A stretch of 10,862 nt of DNA. Origin: Gammaproteobacteria bacterium (lineage in GTDB: Bacteria; Pseudomonadota; Gammaproteobacteria; UBA6429; Thiohalophilaceae). Below, piece by piece: positions 1-6,281 of the stretch; position 1 is the stretch's first letter; each line of letters opens with the position of its first letter. The stretch lies in NCBI GenBank assembly GCA_011052165.1, contig DRJN01000442.1, positions 1 to 10,862 on the forward strand. Direction: 5' to 3'. A program made the translations under genes and the position numbers. The notes beneath the pieces are model-generated. The model saw nothing but the letters and a program-made list of their open reading frames with translations, was not told the DNA's origin and made no database searches.

Positions 1-1085
1 ATTTCCTCGGTCACAAAAGGCAAGAACGGGGCAAAAAGACGCTGGATGGTTGATAACCCGATGCACAGGGCATTGCGGGCGGATGATGCTCCATCCCCTT
101 CACCATAGGCACGACCCTTAACCAGTTCCAGATAGTCGTCGCAGAACCACCAGAAAAAACCTTCGGTGCGTTCAAGGGCGCGCGTATAGTCAAATTTTTC
201 AAGTGATGAAGTTGCCTCATCAACAAGCGCGGCAAGCTTGGCGAGCATGGCGGTATCCAGCGGCTCTGTGATGACCCCGTTGGGATCACCGCCGAAACCG
301 AGCGCAAATTTTGAGGCATTCATCATCTTTACAGCCAGACGCCTGCCAATTTTCATTTGCTTTTCTTCAAAGGCGGTATCTGTTCCCAGTCGCCCGGAAG
401 CCGCCCAATAACGCACTCCATCCGAGCCGTAACTTTCCAGCAGGCCCATGGGCGTGATCACATTGCCTTTTGATTTGGACATCTTCTTGCGATCCGGGTA
501 GAGTATCCAGCCCGACAACACGACGTTGTCCCATGGCACACAACCATGCTCGAAATGGCTGCGGACTACGGTTGAAAACAGCCAGGTGCGAATGATTTCA
601 TGCGCCTGTGGCCGCATATCCATTGGAAATGTGCGAACGAAAAGGTCGGGATCATCTTCCCAGCCGGTGGCAATCTGCGGGGTAAGAGAACTGGTCGCCC
701 AGGTGTCCATGATGTCGGGATCACCCATAAACCCACTCGGCTGGTTCCGTTGGTCTTCATCATATCCGGGTGGAACGTCGGATTGTGGATCAATCGGAAG
801 CAGGGATTCATCGGGGGCAAGCGGCTGGGCATAGTCAGGTGCTCCCTCACTATCTAGCCGATACCAGACCGGAACAGGCACACCGAAATAGCGTTGTCGG
901 CTGACAAGCCAGTCGCCATTAAGACCGCGCACCCAGTTGTCGTAGCGAACATGCATATGTTCAGGGTGCCATGCCAGTTCGTGGCCGCGCTTAATCAAAT
1001 CCTTGCGAAGAGCCTCATCCCGTCCACCGTTGCGGATGTACCATTGGCGCGTGGTAATAATTTCCAGCGGCTTATCGCCCTGCGC
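1..1085 (-). pseudogene. valS: valine--tRNA ligase, 5'-truncated fragment running off the left edge
   Basis: The minus strand is open from about 1085 to base 1 with no stop or frameshift, about 361 codons. It reads as the central part of valyl-tRNA synthetase, which charges tRNA-Val in the cytoplasm. Visible landmarks are TTRQWYIRNGGR near the top, GLNGDWLVSRQRYFGVP, GDPDIMDTWATSSLTPQI, the class I signature KMSKSKGNV (about 464-490) and the start of the anticodon-binding domain (FALGFGGDP onward). The N-terminal half, including the HIGH motif region, is missing: homology ends at 1081-1086, where the sequence becomes the reverse complement of a helicase gene end. An ATG at 1188-1190 would make a chimeric ORF with about 34 unrelated leading residues. 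From memory the sequence resembles actinobacterial ValRS more than E. coli ValRS. The gene is a remnant, unless the junction is an assembly error. Confidence 0.9.
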
Positions 1086-1302
1086 GACTGGACACGTTGT
1101 TTTTAGCCCTGCCTGTATCCTGGAAAGGAACACTGATTCAGTACGCCGGAAGGCTCCACCGCCTCCATCCCGACAGACCGAGGTCCGCATCTACGACTAT
1201 GTTGACCGTGATGTACCCATGCTTGCACGCATGTTCGAAAGACGCTTGCGTGGATATCGTGCGATCGGATACAGCGCTGAGGAAGTGACTTCTGACTTGT
1301 GA
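1085..1302 (+). pseudogene. duplicated 3' end of the TOTE primase-helicase gene, frameshifted
   Basis: This copies the last 219 bases of the gene ending at 5886. It carries helicase motif VI (QYAGRLHRLH) and the C-terminal tail, ending in a TGA at 1300-1302. One base is missing near 1174 (CCCGACAGACC here, CCCGACAAGACC at the intact copy), so the motif VI part and the tail lie in different frames. It has no start or upstream domains, so it cannot give a working protein. From 1085 to 1268 it matches the intact copy except for one substitution and this deletion. From 1269 to 1302 identity falls to about 71 per cent, and the tail reads SAEEVTSDL instead of STEKITSDL. Confidence 0.9.
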
Positions 1303-1425
1303 TATTTGGTTACAATTGGATAGGAAACCACGATTGTACCTGTACCTGAAACAGGCCTCCACCGAGCCGGTTGTTGATGATCAACCCAGACGTGCAAAAT
1401 TCAGCTGCCCATCATTGGGCCCACA
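1303..1425 (+). repeat. left copy of helicase downstream flank
   Basis: This non-coding stretch aligns with 5887-6003 at roughly 70 per cent identity with small gaps. The best conserved block is CAACCCAGACGTGCA (1382-1396 here, 5969-5983 there). Both copies directly follow the same helicase stop, so the duplication includes the 3' flank and not only coding sequence. I see no ORF in it. It holds only a short CCTG-AAA-CAGG hairpin and a GGTTG...CAACC pairing. Confidence 0.75.
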
Positions 1426-1503
1426 CTGCTACGAACTTTTCTGAACAACGGTGGGGACTTGCGCAGAAACTCGCTAATACAGGTAAGGAGCAAAATCACC
1501 GTT

Positions 1504-1544
1504 GCTGTCCAATAAACGTATCGTTTTTAGCTCTATTGGACAGC
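1504..1544. repeat. inverted repeat pair GCTGTCCAATA, left
   Basis: GCTGTCCAATA at 1504-1514 is the exact reverse complement of TATTGGACAGC at 1534-1544, giving 11-bp arms around a 19-nt spacer. The same arm sequence recurs on the other side of the tRNA fragment (1699-1709 and 1773-1782). Symmetric placement around the tRNA half suggests recombinase arm-type sites or element ends; that role is inferred. There is no T-run on either strand to make it a clear terminator. Confidence 0.75.
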
Positions 1545-1547
1545 CAT

Positions 1548-1582
1548 AAAAAAACCGGCTAAGTGGAACGCTATAACCGGTT
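1548..1582 (-). terminator. Rho-independent terminator of the tRNA-Arg transcript
   Basis: On the minus strand a 9-bp stem (AACCGGTTA pairing with TAGCCGGTT, one G-T wobble) closes a 12-nt loop and is followed by seven T residues (A7 on the plus strand at 1548-1554). It lies 17 bases beyond the CCA end of the tRNA half, as expected for a native tRNA terminator. This suggests that the sequence left of the tRNA piece was once the real downstream region of a tRNA gene. Confidence 0.75.
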
Positions 1583-1598
1583 GATTTGCATCACAAAA

Positions 1599-1643
1599 TG
1601 GCGCGCCCGACACGATTCGAACGTGTGACCGCCTGGTTCGTAG
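1599..1643 (-). other. tRNA-Arg(ACG) 3' half, probable att site of an integrative element
   Basis: Minus strand, 5' to 3': anticodon loop CTACGAA (anticodon ACG), 3' anticodon stem CCAGG, variable loop CGGTC, T stem ACACG/CGTGT closed around TTCGAAT, acceptor strand CGGGCGC, discriminator G and an encoded CCA. The bases before the loop (GAACA) cannot pair with CCAGG, and no D arm or 5' acceptor strand (expected GCGCCCG) exists upstream, so this is a half gene. A half tRNA starting at the anticodon loop is the usual footprint of a tyrosine-recombinase element that brings its own copy of the tRNA 3' end. By that geometry the element lies to the right (above 1643). The integrase gene and the intact tRNA are not in the window. 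Confidence 0.8.
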
Positions 1644-1667
1644 TGTTCCGTCCGAATCCATGTATCT

Positions 1668-1682
1668 TATTGTAATACAATA
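1668..1682. promoter_or_regulatory. 15-bp palindrome TATTGTA-A-TACAATA
   Basis: This is a perfect inverted repeat with 7-bp arms around a single A, between the tRNA half and the phased repeats. It is typical in size for a homodimeric DNA-binding protein, for example an excisionase or repressor. The site is seen directly; its binding partner is unknown. Confidence 0.5.
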
Positions 1683-1698
1683 TCTTTATACGACTTTC

Positions 1699-1782
1699 GC
1701 TGTCCAATAAAATTGGCCTATTTGGCCCTATTTGGCCCTATTTGATGATATTTGGGGTTATTTCGCACCTTCTATTGGACAG
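1699..1782. repeat. inverted repeat pair CTGTCCAATA, right, enclosing phased repeats
   Basis: GCTGTCCAATA at 1699-1709 and TATTGGACAG at 1773-1782 form a second inverted pair of the same sequence seen at 1504-1544, here separated by 63 bases. The spacer holds the 10-bp repeats described separately. Four copies of one 10-11 bp motif flanking a tRNA half fit arm-type integrase sites, but no protein is available to confirm this. Confidence 0.7.
1711..1763. repeat. 10-bp helically phased tandem repeats
   Basis: Five units at an exact 10-base spacing: AATTGGCCTA, TTTGGCCCTA, TTTGGCCCTA, TTTGATGATA, TTTGGGGTTA, then TTT. The two central units are identical and the outer ones degenerate. Phased T-tracts at one helical turn suggest bent DNA or cooperative protein binding on one face, fitting a recombination or operator site. 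The units are too short and unspaced for a CRISPR array. Confidence 0.65.
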
Positions 1783-1812
1783 GCTGGAGCCTACACAGCC
1801 AGCCTTTCAGGA

Positions 1813-1861
1813 TTGTTACAATACATCGGGTGTTGCATATTTCTCCCTAGGTAATGTAACA
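1813..1861 (+). promoter_or_regulatory. candidate promoter and operator of the AbiE operon
   Basis: A possible sigma-70 type promoter reads TTGTTA (1813-1818), 17-bp spacer, CATATT (1836-1841). An inverted repeat TGTTACA (1814-1820) / TGTAACA (1855-1861) spans it. AbiEi antitoxins are known to repress their own operon by binding inverted repeats in the promoter, so this pair is a reasonable operator candidate. The match to consensus is only 4 of 6 in each box. Confidence 0.35.
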
Positions 1862-1871
1862 TTCCGATATC

Positions 1872-2483
1872 ATGGCTACCCAAACCACACGGGCGGACAA
1901 GATCCTGGAACTGGTCAGGAAAGCGGGCGTTCTGCGCCCGCGGGATCTGGGTCCCTACAACATCCCCCGGACCTACCTCAGCCGTCTCTGTGCCGCCGGC
2001 AAGCTGCAGCGGATCGGCCGGGGGCTTTATGTCCTGCCGGAAAATGATGCCACCGAGCACCACTCGCTGGTCGAGGCCTGCAAACGTGCGCCCAAAGGCG
2101 TGGTCTGCCTGCTGTCCGCCCTGCGCTTTCACGACTTCACGACCCAGGCACCGTTTGAAGTCTGGCTCGCCATCGGCGAGAAGGCCTGGCGGCCGCGCAT
2201 GGAGTACCCGCCGCTGCGCATTGTACGCTTCTCACATACCGCACTCAGTGCCGGGGTCGAGAAACACCAAATCGAGGGGGTAACCGTGCATGTGTATTCC
2301 CCTGCCAAAACTGTAGCGGACTGTTTCAAATACCGCAACAAGATCGGTCTGGATGTAGCCATCGAAGCACTCAGGGAATGCTGGCGATCACGTCGCTGCA
2401 ACATGGATGACCTTTGGCACTATGCCGATATCTGCCGCGTCCGAAATGTCATACGACCCTACCTGGAATCGCTCGTGTCATGA
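1872..2483 (+). CDS. abiEi: AbiEi-family type IV antitoxin / transcriptional regulator
   Basis: 203 residues. The N-terminus (about 5-58) reads as a winged helix-turn-helix: ADKILELVRKAGVLRPRDL, YLSRLCAAGKLQRIGRGLYVL, with RIGRGLYVL as the typical wing of AbiEi-type regulators. The C-terminal part (about 60-203) matches the antitoxin domain of the family, including SPAKTVADCFKYRNKIGLDVAIEAL. Family role: cytoplasmic protein that counteracts the AbiEii nucleotidyltransferase toxin and represses its own operon. It is first of three overlapping genes; its TGA overlaps the toxin ATG as ATGA. No good Shine-Dalgarno lies before the ATG, so translation may be weak or the start may differ, but this ATG leaves a full-length wHTH. 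The gene name denotes the family only. Confidence 0.88.
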   Translation: MATQTTRADKILELVRKAGVLRPRDLGPYNIPRTYLSRLCAAGKLQRIGRGLYVLPENDATEHHSLVEACKRAPKGVVCLLSALRFHDFTTQAPFEVWLAIGEKAWRPRMEYPPLRIVRFSHTALSAGVEKHQIEGVTVHVYSPAKTVADCFKYRNKIGLDVAIEALRECWRSRRCNMDDLWHYADICRVRNVIRPYLESLVS

Positions 2484-3403
2484 ATGATAAACGCGGGAAA
2501 AATACAGCGGCCTCGGCGCGTGACCGGCTGCTGGCACTGGCACGTGAACGGGGTGAGGATTTCCAGTTGCTCCTGACCCAATACGGGCTGGAAAGACTCT
2601 TGTACCGCCTGAGCCGATCCGGTTATCGGGATCGCTTTATCCTGAAGGGTGCGATGCTGTTCATGCTGTGGAGTGACCAACCGCACCACCCGACACGCGA
2701 TGTGGATTTCCTCGGCTTTGGCGACAGCAGTGAAGCAAGCCTGCTGGCAATCTTTCGCGATCTCTGTGACATTCCCGTCGAGGATGACGGTCTGACACTG
2801 ATGGCGGCCAGTGTGCAGGTTGAAGTGATCCGCGATGAGACAGAATACGGCGGCATGCGAGTGAGGCTGTTCGGAGACCTGGCCGGCGCCCGGGTACCGA
2901 TTCAGGCCGACATCGGTTTCGGGGACGCTGTGACACCCGAGGCAAGAGAAATCGAATATCCCACCCTATTGAGCAACCCTGCTCCACACTTGAAGGCGTA
3001 TCCCCGTGAAACCGTGGTAGCAGAGAAATACCAGGCATTGGTCCATCTGGGTATGGCAAACAGCCGAATGAAGGACTTCTACGATCTTTGGTTCATCGCC
3101 CGTGAGTTCGACTTCGATGGTCTGATATTATCAGAGGCGATCCGCAACACCTTCTCGCGCCGTCGTACATCCTTACCAGTGCACACCCCATCCGGACTCA
3201 GCCCCGAGTTTTATGAGGATGCGCATAAGAATACTCAGTGGAATGCCTTCATGCGCAAGGGAATGCTTGCCACCTCCCCGCCCTCAATAACGGAGGTCTG
3301 TCTTTTCCTGGAGACATTCCTTCTTCCGCCAACGCAGGCATTGGCCCAGGACCATGACCAGGACTTCAGGGCAAAGTGGGAGCCAGGCGGACCATGGCAT
3401 TGA
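2480..3403 (+). CDS. abiEii: AbiEii/AbiGii-family nucleotidyltransferase toxin
   Basis: 307 residues from the ATG at 2480. This ATG overlaps the antitoxin stop, a common sign of translational coupling; an in-frame TTG at 2414 would overlap the antitoxin by 70 bases and is less likely. The DNA polymerase beta-like core shows LKGAMLFMLW (about 55-64) then TRDVDF with metal-binding Asp74 and Asp76, a third carboxylate probably Asp144 in QADIGFGD, and the family signature SRMKDFYDLW (195-204). Family role: AbiEii toxins are nucleotidyltransferases whose activity arrests growth, for example during phage infection or element loss, with AbiEi as antitoxin. The usual G-S/T of motif I is G-A here, as I recall for one large subfamily. 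The end overlaps the next gene by 10 bases. Confidence 0.9.
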   Translation: MNDKRGKNTAASARDRLLALARERGEDFQLLLTQYGLERLLYRLSRSGYRDRFILKGAMLFMLWSDQPHHPTRDVDFLGFGDSSEASLLAIFRDLCDIPVEDDGLTLMAASVQVEVIRDETEYGGMRVRLFGDLAGARVPIQADIGFGDAVTPEAREIEYPTLLSNPAPHLKAYPRETVVAEKYQALVHLGMANSRMKDFYDLWFIAREFDFDGLILSEAIRNTFSRRRTSLPVHTPSGLSPEFYEDAHKNTQWNAFMRKGMLATSPPSITEVCLFLETFLLPPTQALAQDHDQDFRAKWEPGGPWH

Positions 3404-5886
3404 CGAAGGAGCAATCACTGCGCGAGGCGATCGCTCGCGAGAAAGCACAACTCGCTGAGCTTGCACACAAACAAAATGAGAACCGGGAACGATTGGCAGC
3501 ACTCAAGGCAGAGCTTGCTACCATAGAATCAACGCCTGTAATTCCTTCCGCCCCGGCAATACAACCTAACGCTTATATACCCACCACCGCTGAAGGAAAA
3601 ATCTCGTTATTCCGCCAACTATTCCGCGGCCGGGATGATGTCTTCCCAAAGCTCTGGATGAGCTCAAAAACCGGCCGGAAAGGGTATTCGCCGGCATGCG
3701 GCAATGAATGGGTACGTGGCGTCTGCGAAAAACCGCGGGTGAAATGCAGCGACTGCCCGAACCAGGCATTTTTGCCGCTCAACAATCAGGTTGTCCTCGA
3801 CCATCTCCAGGGTCGGCACACCACGGGTGTCTATCCCTTGCTCAAGGATGAAACCTGCTGGTTTCTCGCCGCTGACTTTGACAAGGAATCCTGGCTTGAT
3901 GACGTGGCGGCCTTCGTCGATACCTGCCGGGACATCGGTGTCCCAACCGCAGTGGAACGCTCGCGTTCGGGCAACGGCGCCCATGTCTGGTTCTTCTTCA
4001 GTTCACCTGTCCCCGCTGTAAGCGCCCGCCGCATGGGTTGTTATCTCATCACCGAGACCATGTCACGCCGTCATCAGCTGGCCATGAGTTCTTATGACCG
4101 ACTGTTCCCCAACCAGGACACCCTGCCGTGTGGCGGTTTCGGTAACCTCATCGCCCTGCCGCTGCAATATGAACCGCGGCAAGCCGGCAATTCTGTTTTC
4201 CTGGACGAAAACTTCCAGCCACACCCGGATCAATGGGCCTGCCTCGCGTCTCTGATACGGATGGCACCGTCCACCGTGGAATCCATCGCCCGCAAAGCTA
4301 CCCAGCAGGGAAAGATCGTCGGCGTTCGGTTTGGCTCAGTAAACGAAGACGGAAAGGACAATGTACCGTGGGAACGTCTGCCTTCAGGACGGCCAGGTGC
4401 AGTGCAGGCTATCGAACCCGGTCACTCCCGACATCCTGTCTCCCGCGATACTAATACATCCTTGTATGTCGCACCCGCCGAAGTTCATGCTGTACTTGCA
4501 CAGCGCCTGTTTGTGGACAAAACAGATCTGCCGTCACCCCTGCTGAACCAGATCAAGCGACTGGCGGCCTTCCAGAACCCGGAGTTCTACAAGAAGCAGG
4601 GCATGCGGCTGTCAACGGCACTGACGCCACGGGTGATCAGCTGCGCCGAGGAGCATTCGCGGCACATCGCCTTGCCCCGGGGATGTCAGGATGAACTCGC
4701 GGCCTTACTCCATCAATATGGCAGCACGCTGAAAATCGATGACCAGCGCCATCCTGGCGAGCCGCTCGATGTACGGTTCGATGGCAAACTCACAGCCATC
4801 CAGAAACAGGCCGTTAACATCCTACGCAAACATGATATCGGTGTCTTCGTCGCACCACCGGGTATCGGCAAGACCGTCGTCGGTATCTGGCTGATCGCCG
4901 AGCGGCAATGCAATACCCTGGTCCTGGTGCATCGTCAGCCGTTGCTCGATCAATGGGTCGCACAGCTCGCGCTGTTCCTCGGACTGGATGCCAGGGATAT
5001 CGGGCGAATTGGTGGCGGCAAACACAAACCCAATGGCCGGTTCGACGTTGCCATGATCCAGAGCCTGGTACGCAAAGAGAGCGTGGATGATCTGGTGGCC
5101 AACTATGGACATGTGATCGTGGATGAGTGTCACCATCTGCCCGCGGTTTCGTTCGAACGCGTCATGGCAGAAGTCAGAGCACGTTTCATTACGGGTCTGA
5201 CCGCCACGCCACAACGCCGTGACGGACATCATCCGATTATCCATATGCAAATGGGCCCGGTGCGTTTCACTGTGGACGCCAGAAATCATGCAGCGCACCG
5301 TCCCTTCAACCACAACCTGGTCATCCGTGAAACCGGGTTCGACCTGGGCGATAGCGGTGACCTGCGTATTCAGGAACTTTATCGCCGACTCGTCGCCGAC
5401 CAACAACGCAATAATCTGATCTTTGATGACGTGCTACACGCACTTGAGGAAGGCCGGTCACCGATCTTGCTCACGGAACGCAAAGAACACCTGGAGTACT
5501 TCGCCAGCCGATTGCGTAAATTCACACGCAATCTGATTGTCCTGCAAGGAGGTAGAAGTGCAAAAAAGCGCCGTGATGATTTGAGTCAACTGGCAACCAT
5601 CCCCGACGATGAAGAACGGTTGATTCTTGCCACGGGACGTTATATTGGGGAAGGGTTTGACGATGCACGACTGGACACGTTGTTCTTAGCCCTGCCTGTA
5701 TCCTGGAAAGGAACACTGATTCAGTACGCCGGAAGGCTCCACCGCCTCCATCCCGACAAGACCGAGGTCCGCATCTACGACTATGTTGACCGTGATGTAC
5801 CCATGCTTGCACGCATGTTCGAAAGACGCTTGCGTGGATATCGTGCGATCGGGTATAGCACCGAGAAAATCACCTCAGACTTATGA
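3394..5886 (+). CDS. TOTE-type archaeo-eukaryotic primase fused to a DEAH-like SF2 helicase
   Basis: 830 residues from ATG 3394; a GTG at 3376 would add six. ATG is preferred, with TGGGAG/AGGCGG upstream. Order of parts: N-terminal coiled coil (about 5-50); four-Cys zinc site (Cys102, 111, 118, 121); primase core with LAADFDKESW (Asp161, Asp163) and SRSGNGAHVWFFF (His197), the catalytic signature of archaeo-eukaryotic primases; helicase with Walker A PPGIGKT (Lys493), DECHH (577-581), GLTATPQRRDG, and motif VI QYAGRLHRLH from residue 777. The domain pair matches proteins annotated as TOTE conflict system primases, which occur in defence or mobile loci; their mechanism is not known to me. It should synthesise or extend nucleic acid on substrates remodelled by the helicase. 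It overlaps the toxin gene by 10 bases, so one operon is likely. Its 3' end is duplicated at 1085-1302. Confidence 0.9.
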   Translation: MALTKEQSLREAIAREKAQLAELAHKQNENRERLAALKAELATIESTPVIPSAPAIQPNAYIPTTAEGKISLFRQLFRGRDDVFPKLWMSSKTGRKGYSPACGNEWVRGVCEKPRVKCSDCPNQAFLPLNNQVVLDHLQGRHTTGVYPLLKDETCWFLAADFDKESWLDDVAAFVDTCRDIGVPTAVERSRSGNGAHVWFFFSSPVPAVSARRMGCYLITETMSRRHQLAMSSYDRLFPNQDTLPCGGFGNLIALPLQYEPRQAGNSVFLDENFQPHPDQWACLASLIRMAPSTVESIARKATQQGKIVGVRFGSVNEDGKDNVPWERLPSGRPGAVQAIEPGHSRHPVSRDTNTSLYVAPAEVHAVLAQRLFVDKTDLPSPLLNQIKRLAAFQNPEFYKKQGMRLSTALTPRVISCAEEHSRHIALPRGCQDELAALLHQYGSTLKIDDQRHPGEPLDVRFDGKLTAIQKQAVNILRKHDIGVFVAPPGIGKTVVGIWLIAERQCNTLVLVHRQPLLDQWVAQLALFLGLDARDIGRIGGGKHKPNGRFDVAMIQSLVRKESVDDLVANYGHVIVDECHHLPAVSFERVMAEVRARFITGLTATPQRRDGHHPIIHMQMGPVRFTVDARNHAAHRPFNHNLVIRETGFDLGDSGDLRIQELYRRLVADQQRNNLIFDDVLHALEEGRSPILLTERKEHLEYFASRLRKFTRNLIVLQGGRSAKKRRDDLSQLATIPDDEERLILATGRYIGEGFDDARLDTLFLALPVSWKGTLIQYAGRLHRLHPDKTEVRIYDYVDRDVPMLARMFERRLRGYRAIGYSTEKITSDL

Positions 5887-6003
5887 TGTTTGTTAGCAAC
5901 GGGAACAGAGAAGCCACGACTGTATCAGCGCCTGAAGCGGGTCTTCATCGAACTATCAGTTGATACCCAACCCAGACGTGCATAACTCAGCAGCCGTTCT
6001 AGC
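5887..6003 (+). repeat. right copy of helicase downstream flank
   Basis: This aligns with 1303-1425 at about 70 per cent and shares CAACCCAGACGTGCA at 5969-5983. Alignment fades near 6003. No terminator with a T-run follows the helicase stop in this stretch. Confidence 0.75.
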
Positions 6004-6237
6004 CCGCATTTCTCACCACGGTTCGTAGCGAGACGGTTCAAGGGTGCGGCATGATTGACCCTATTCCGCAATTCTATATCGTCTCGAAAGTGACAGGAAT
6101 GTAGAAATATTATACTGTATTTCAAAGTGATAGCCATATGCCACAGAAACAAGAGATAATTCAAGTAATACCTCTATCAACACCGCTTTAGATACTCACG
6201 GTGCGATCCTTGGTAGGTTTATCATCGCATCCTTTTC
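6004..6237. other. intergenic region, mostly without recognisable features
   Basis: No supported gene. A GGTTCGTAG at 6020-6028 repeats the nine bases of the tRNA-Arg anticodon loop region at 1635-1643. A weak promoter-like pair GTGACA (6090-6095), 15-bp spacer, TATACT (6111-6116) is present. The remainder is AT-rich and unassigned. Confidence 0.4.
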
Positions 6238-6252
6238 CTGGATAATATCCAG
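6238..6252 (+). promoter_or_regulatory. palindrome overlapping a -10 box upstream of the SNF2 operon
   Basis: CTGGATA-A-TATCCAG is a perfect 7-1-7 inverted repeat ending 29 bases before the ATG at 6282. It contains GATAAT (6241-6246), a good -10 candidate; the best -35 at a 17-bp spacing is a poor TTTATC (6218-6223). A palindrome over a -10 box is a common repressor operator layout, so the SNF2 operon may be held off until needed. The operator role is inferred. Confidence 0.4.
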
Positions 6253-6281
6253 CAAACTCCCCCGAAAAACCGAGGAATGCT

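Noticed and set aside
1003..1302. A 99-codon plus-strand ORF across the valS/helicase junction
   Set aside because: Its first half is antisense to valS and its second half is the frameshifted helicase tail; it is a by-product of the junction and one deleted base.
1599..1690. An intact tRNA-Arg gene
   Set aside because: No D arm or 5' acceptor strand is present, and the bases before the anticodon loop cannot form the anticodon stem.
1711..1763. A CRISPR-like array
   Set aside because: Units are 10 bases, degenerate and without spacers; no cas genes are nearby.
2414..2479. TTG extension of the AbiEii toxin
   Set aside because: It would overlap the antitoxin by 70 bases; the ATGA overlap at 2480 is the normal arrangement.
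4822..5406. A 194-codon minus-strand ORF inside the helicase gene
   Set aside because: It overlaps Walker A and DECH-coding sequence of a clear helicase and shows no family motif.
6090..6116. Promoter GTGACA-15-TATACT for the SNF2 operon
   Set aside because: The spacer is short and it lies about 165 bases from the start codon; the -10 box in the palindrome at 6241-6246 is closer, though its -35 is weak. Kept only as a remark.
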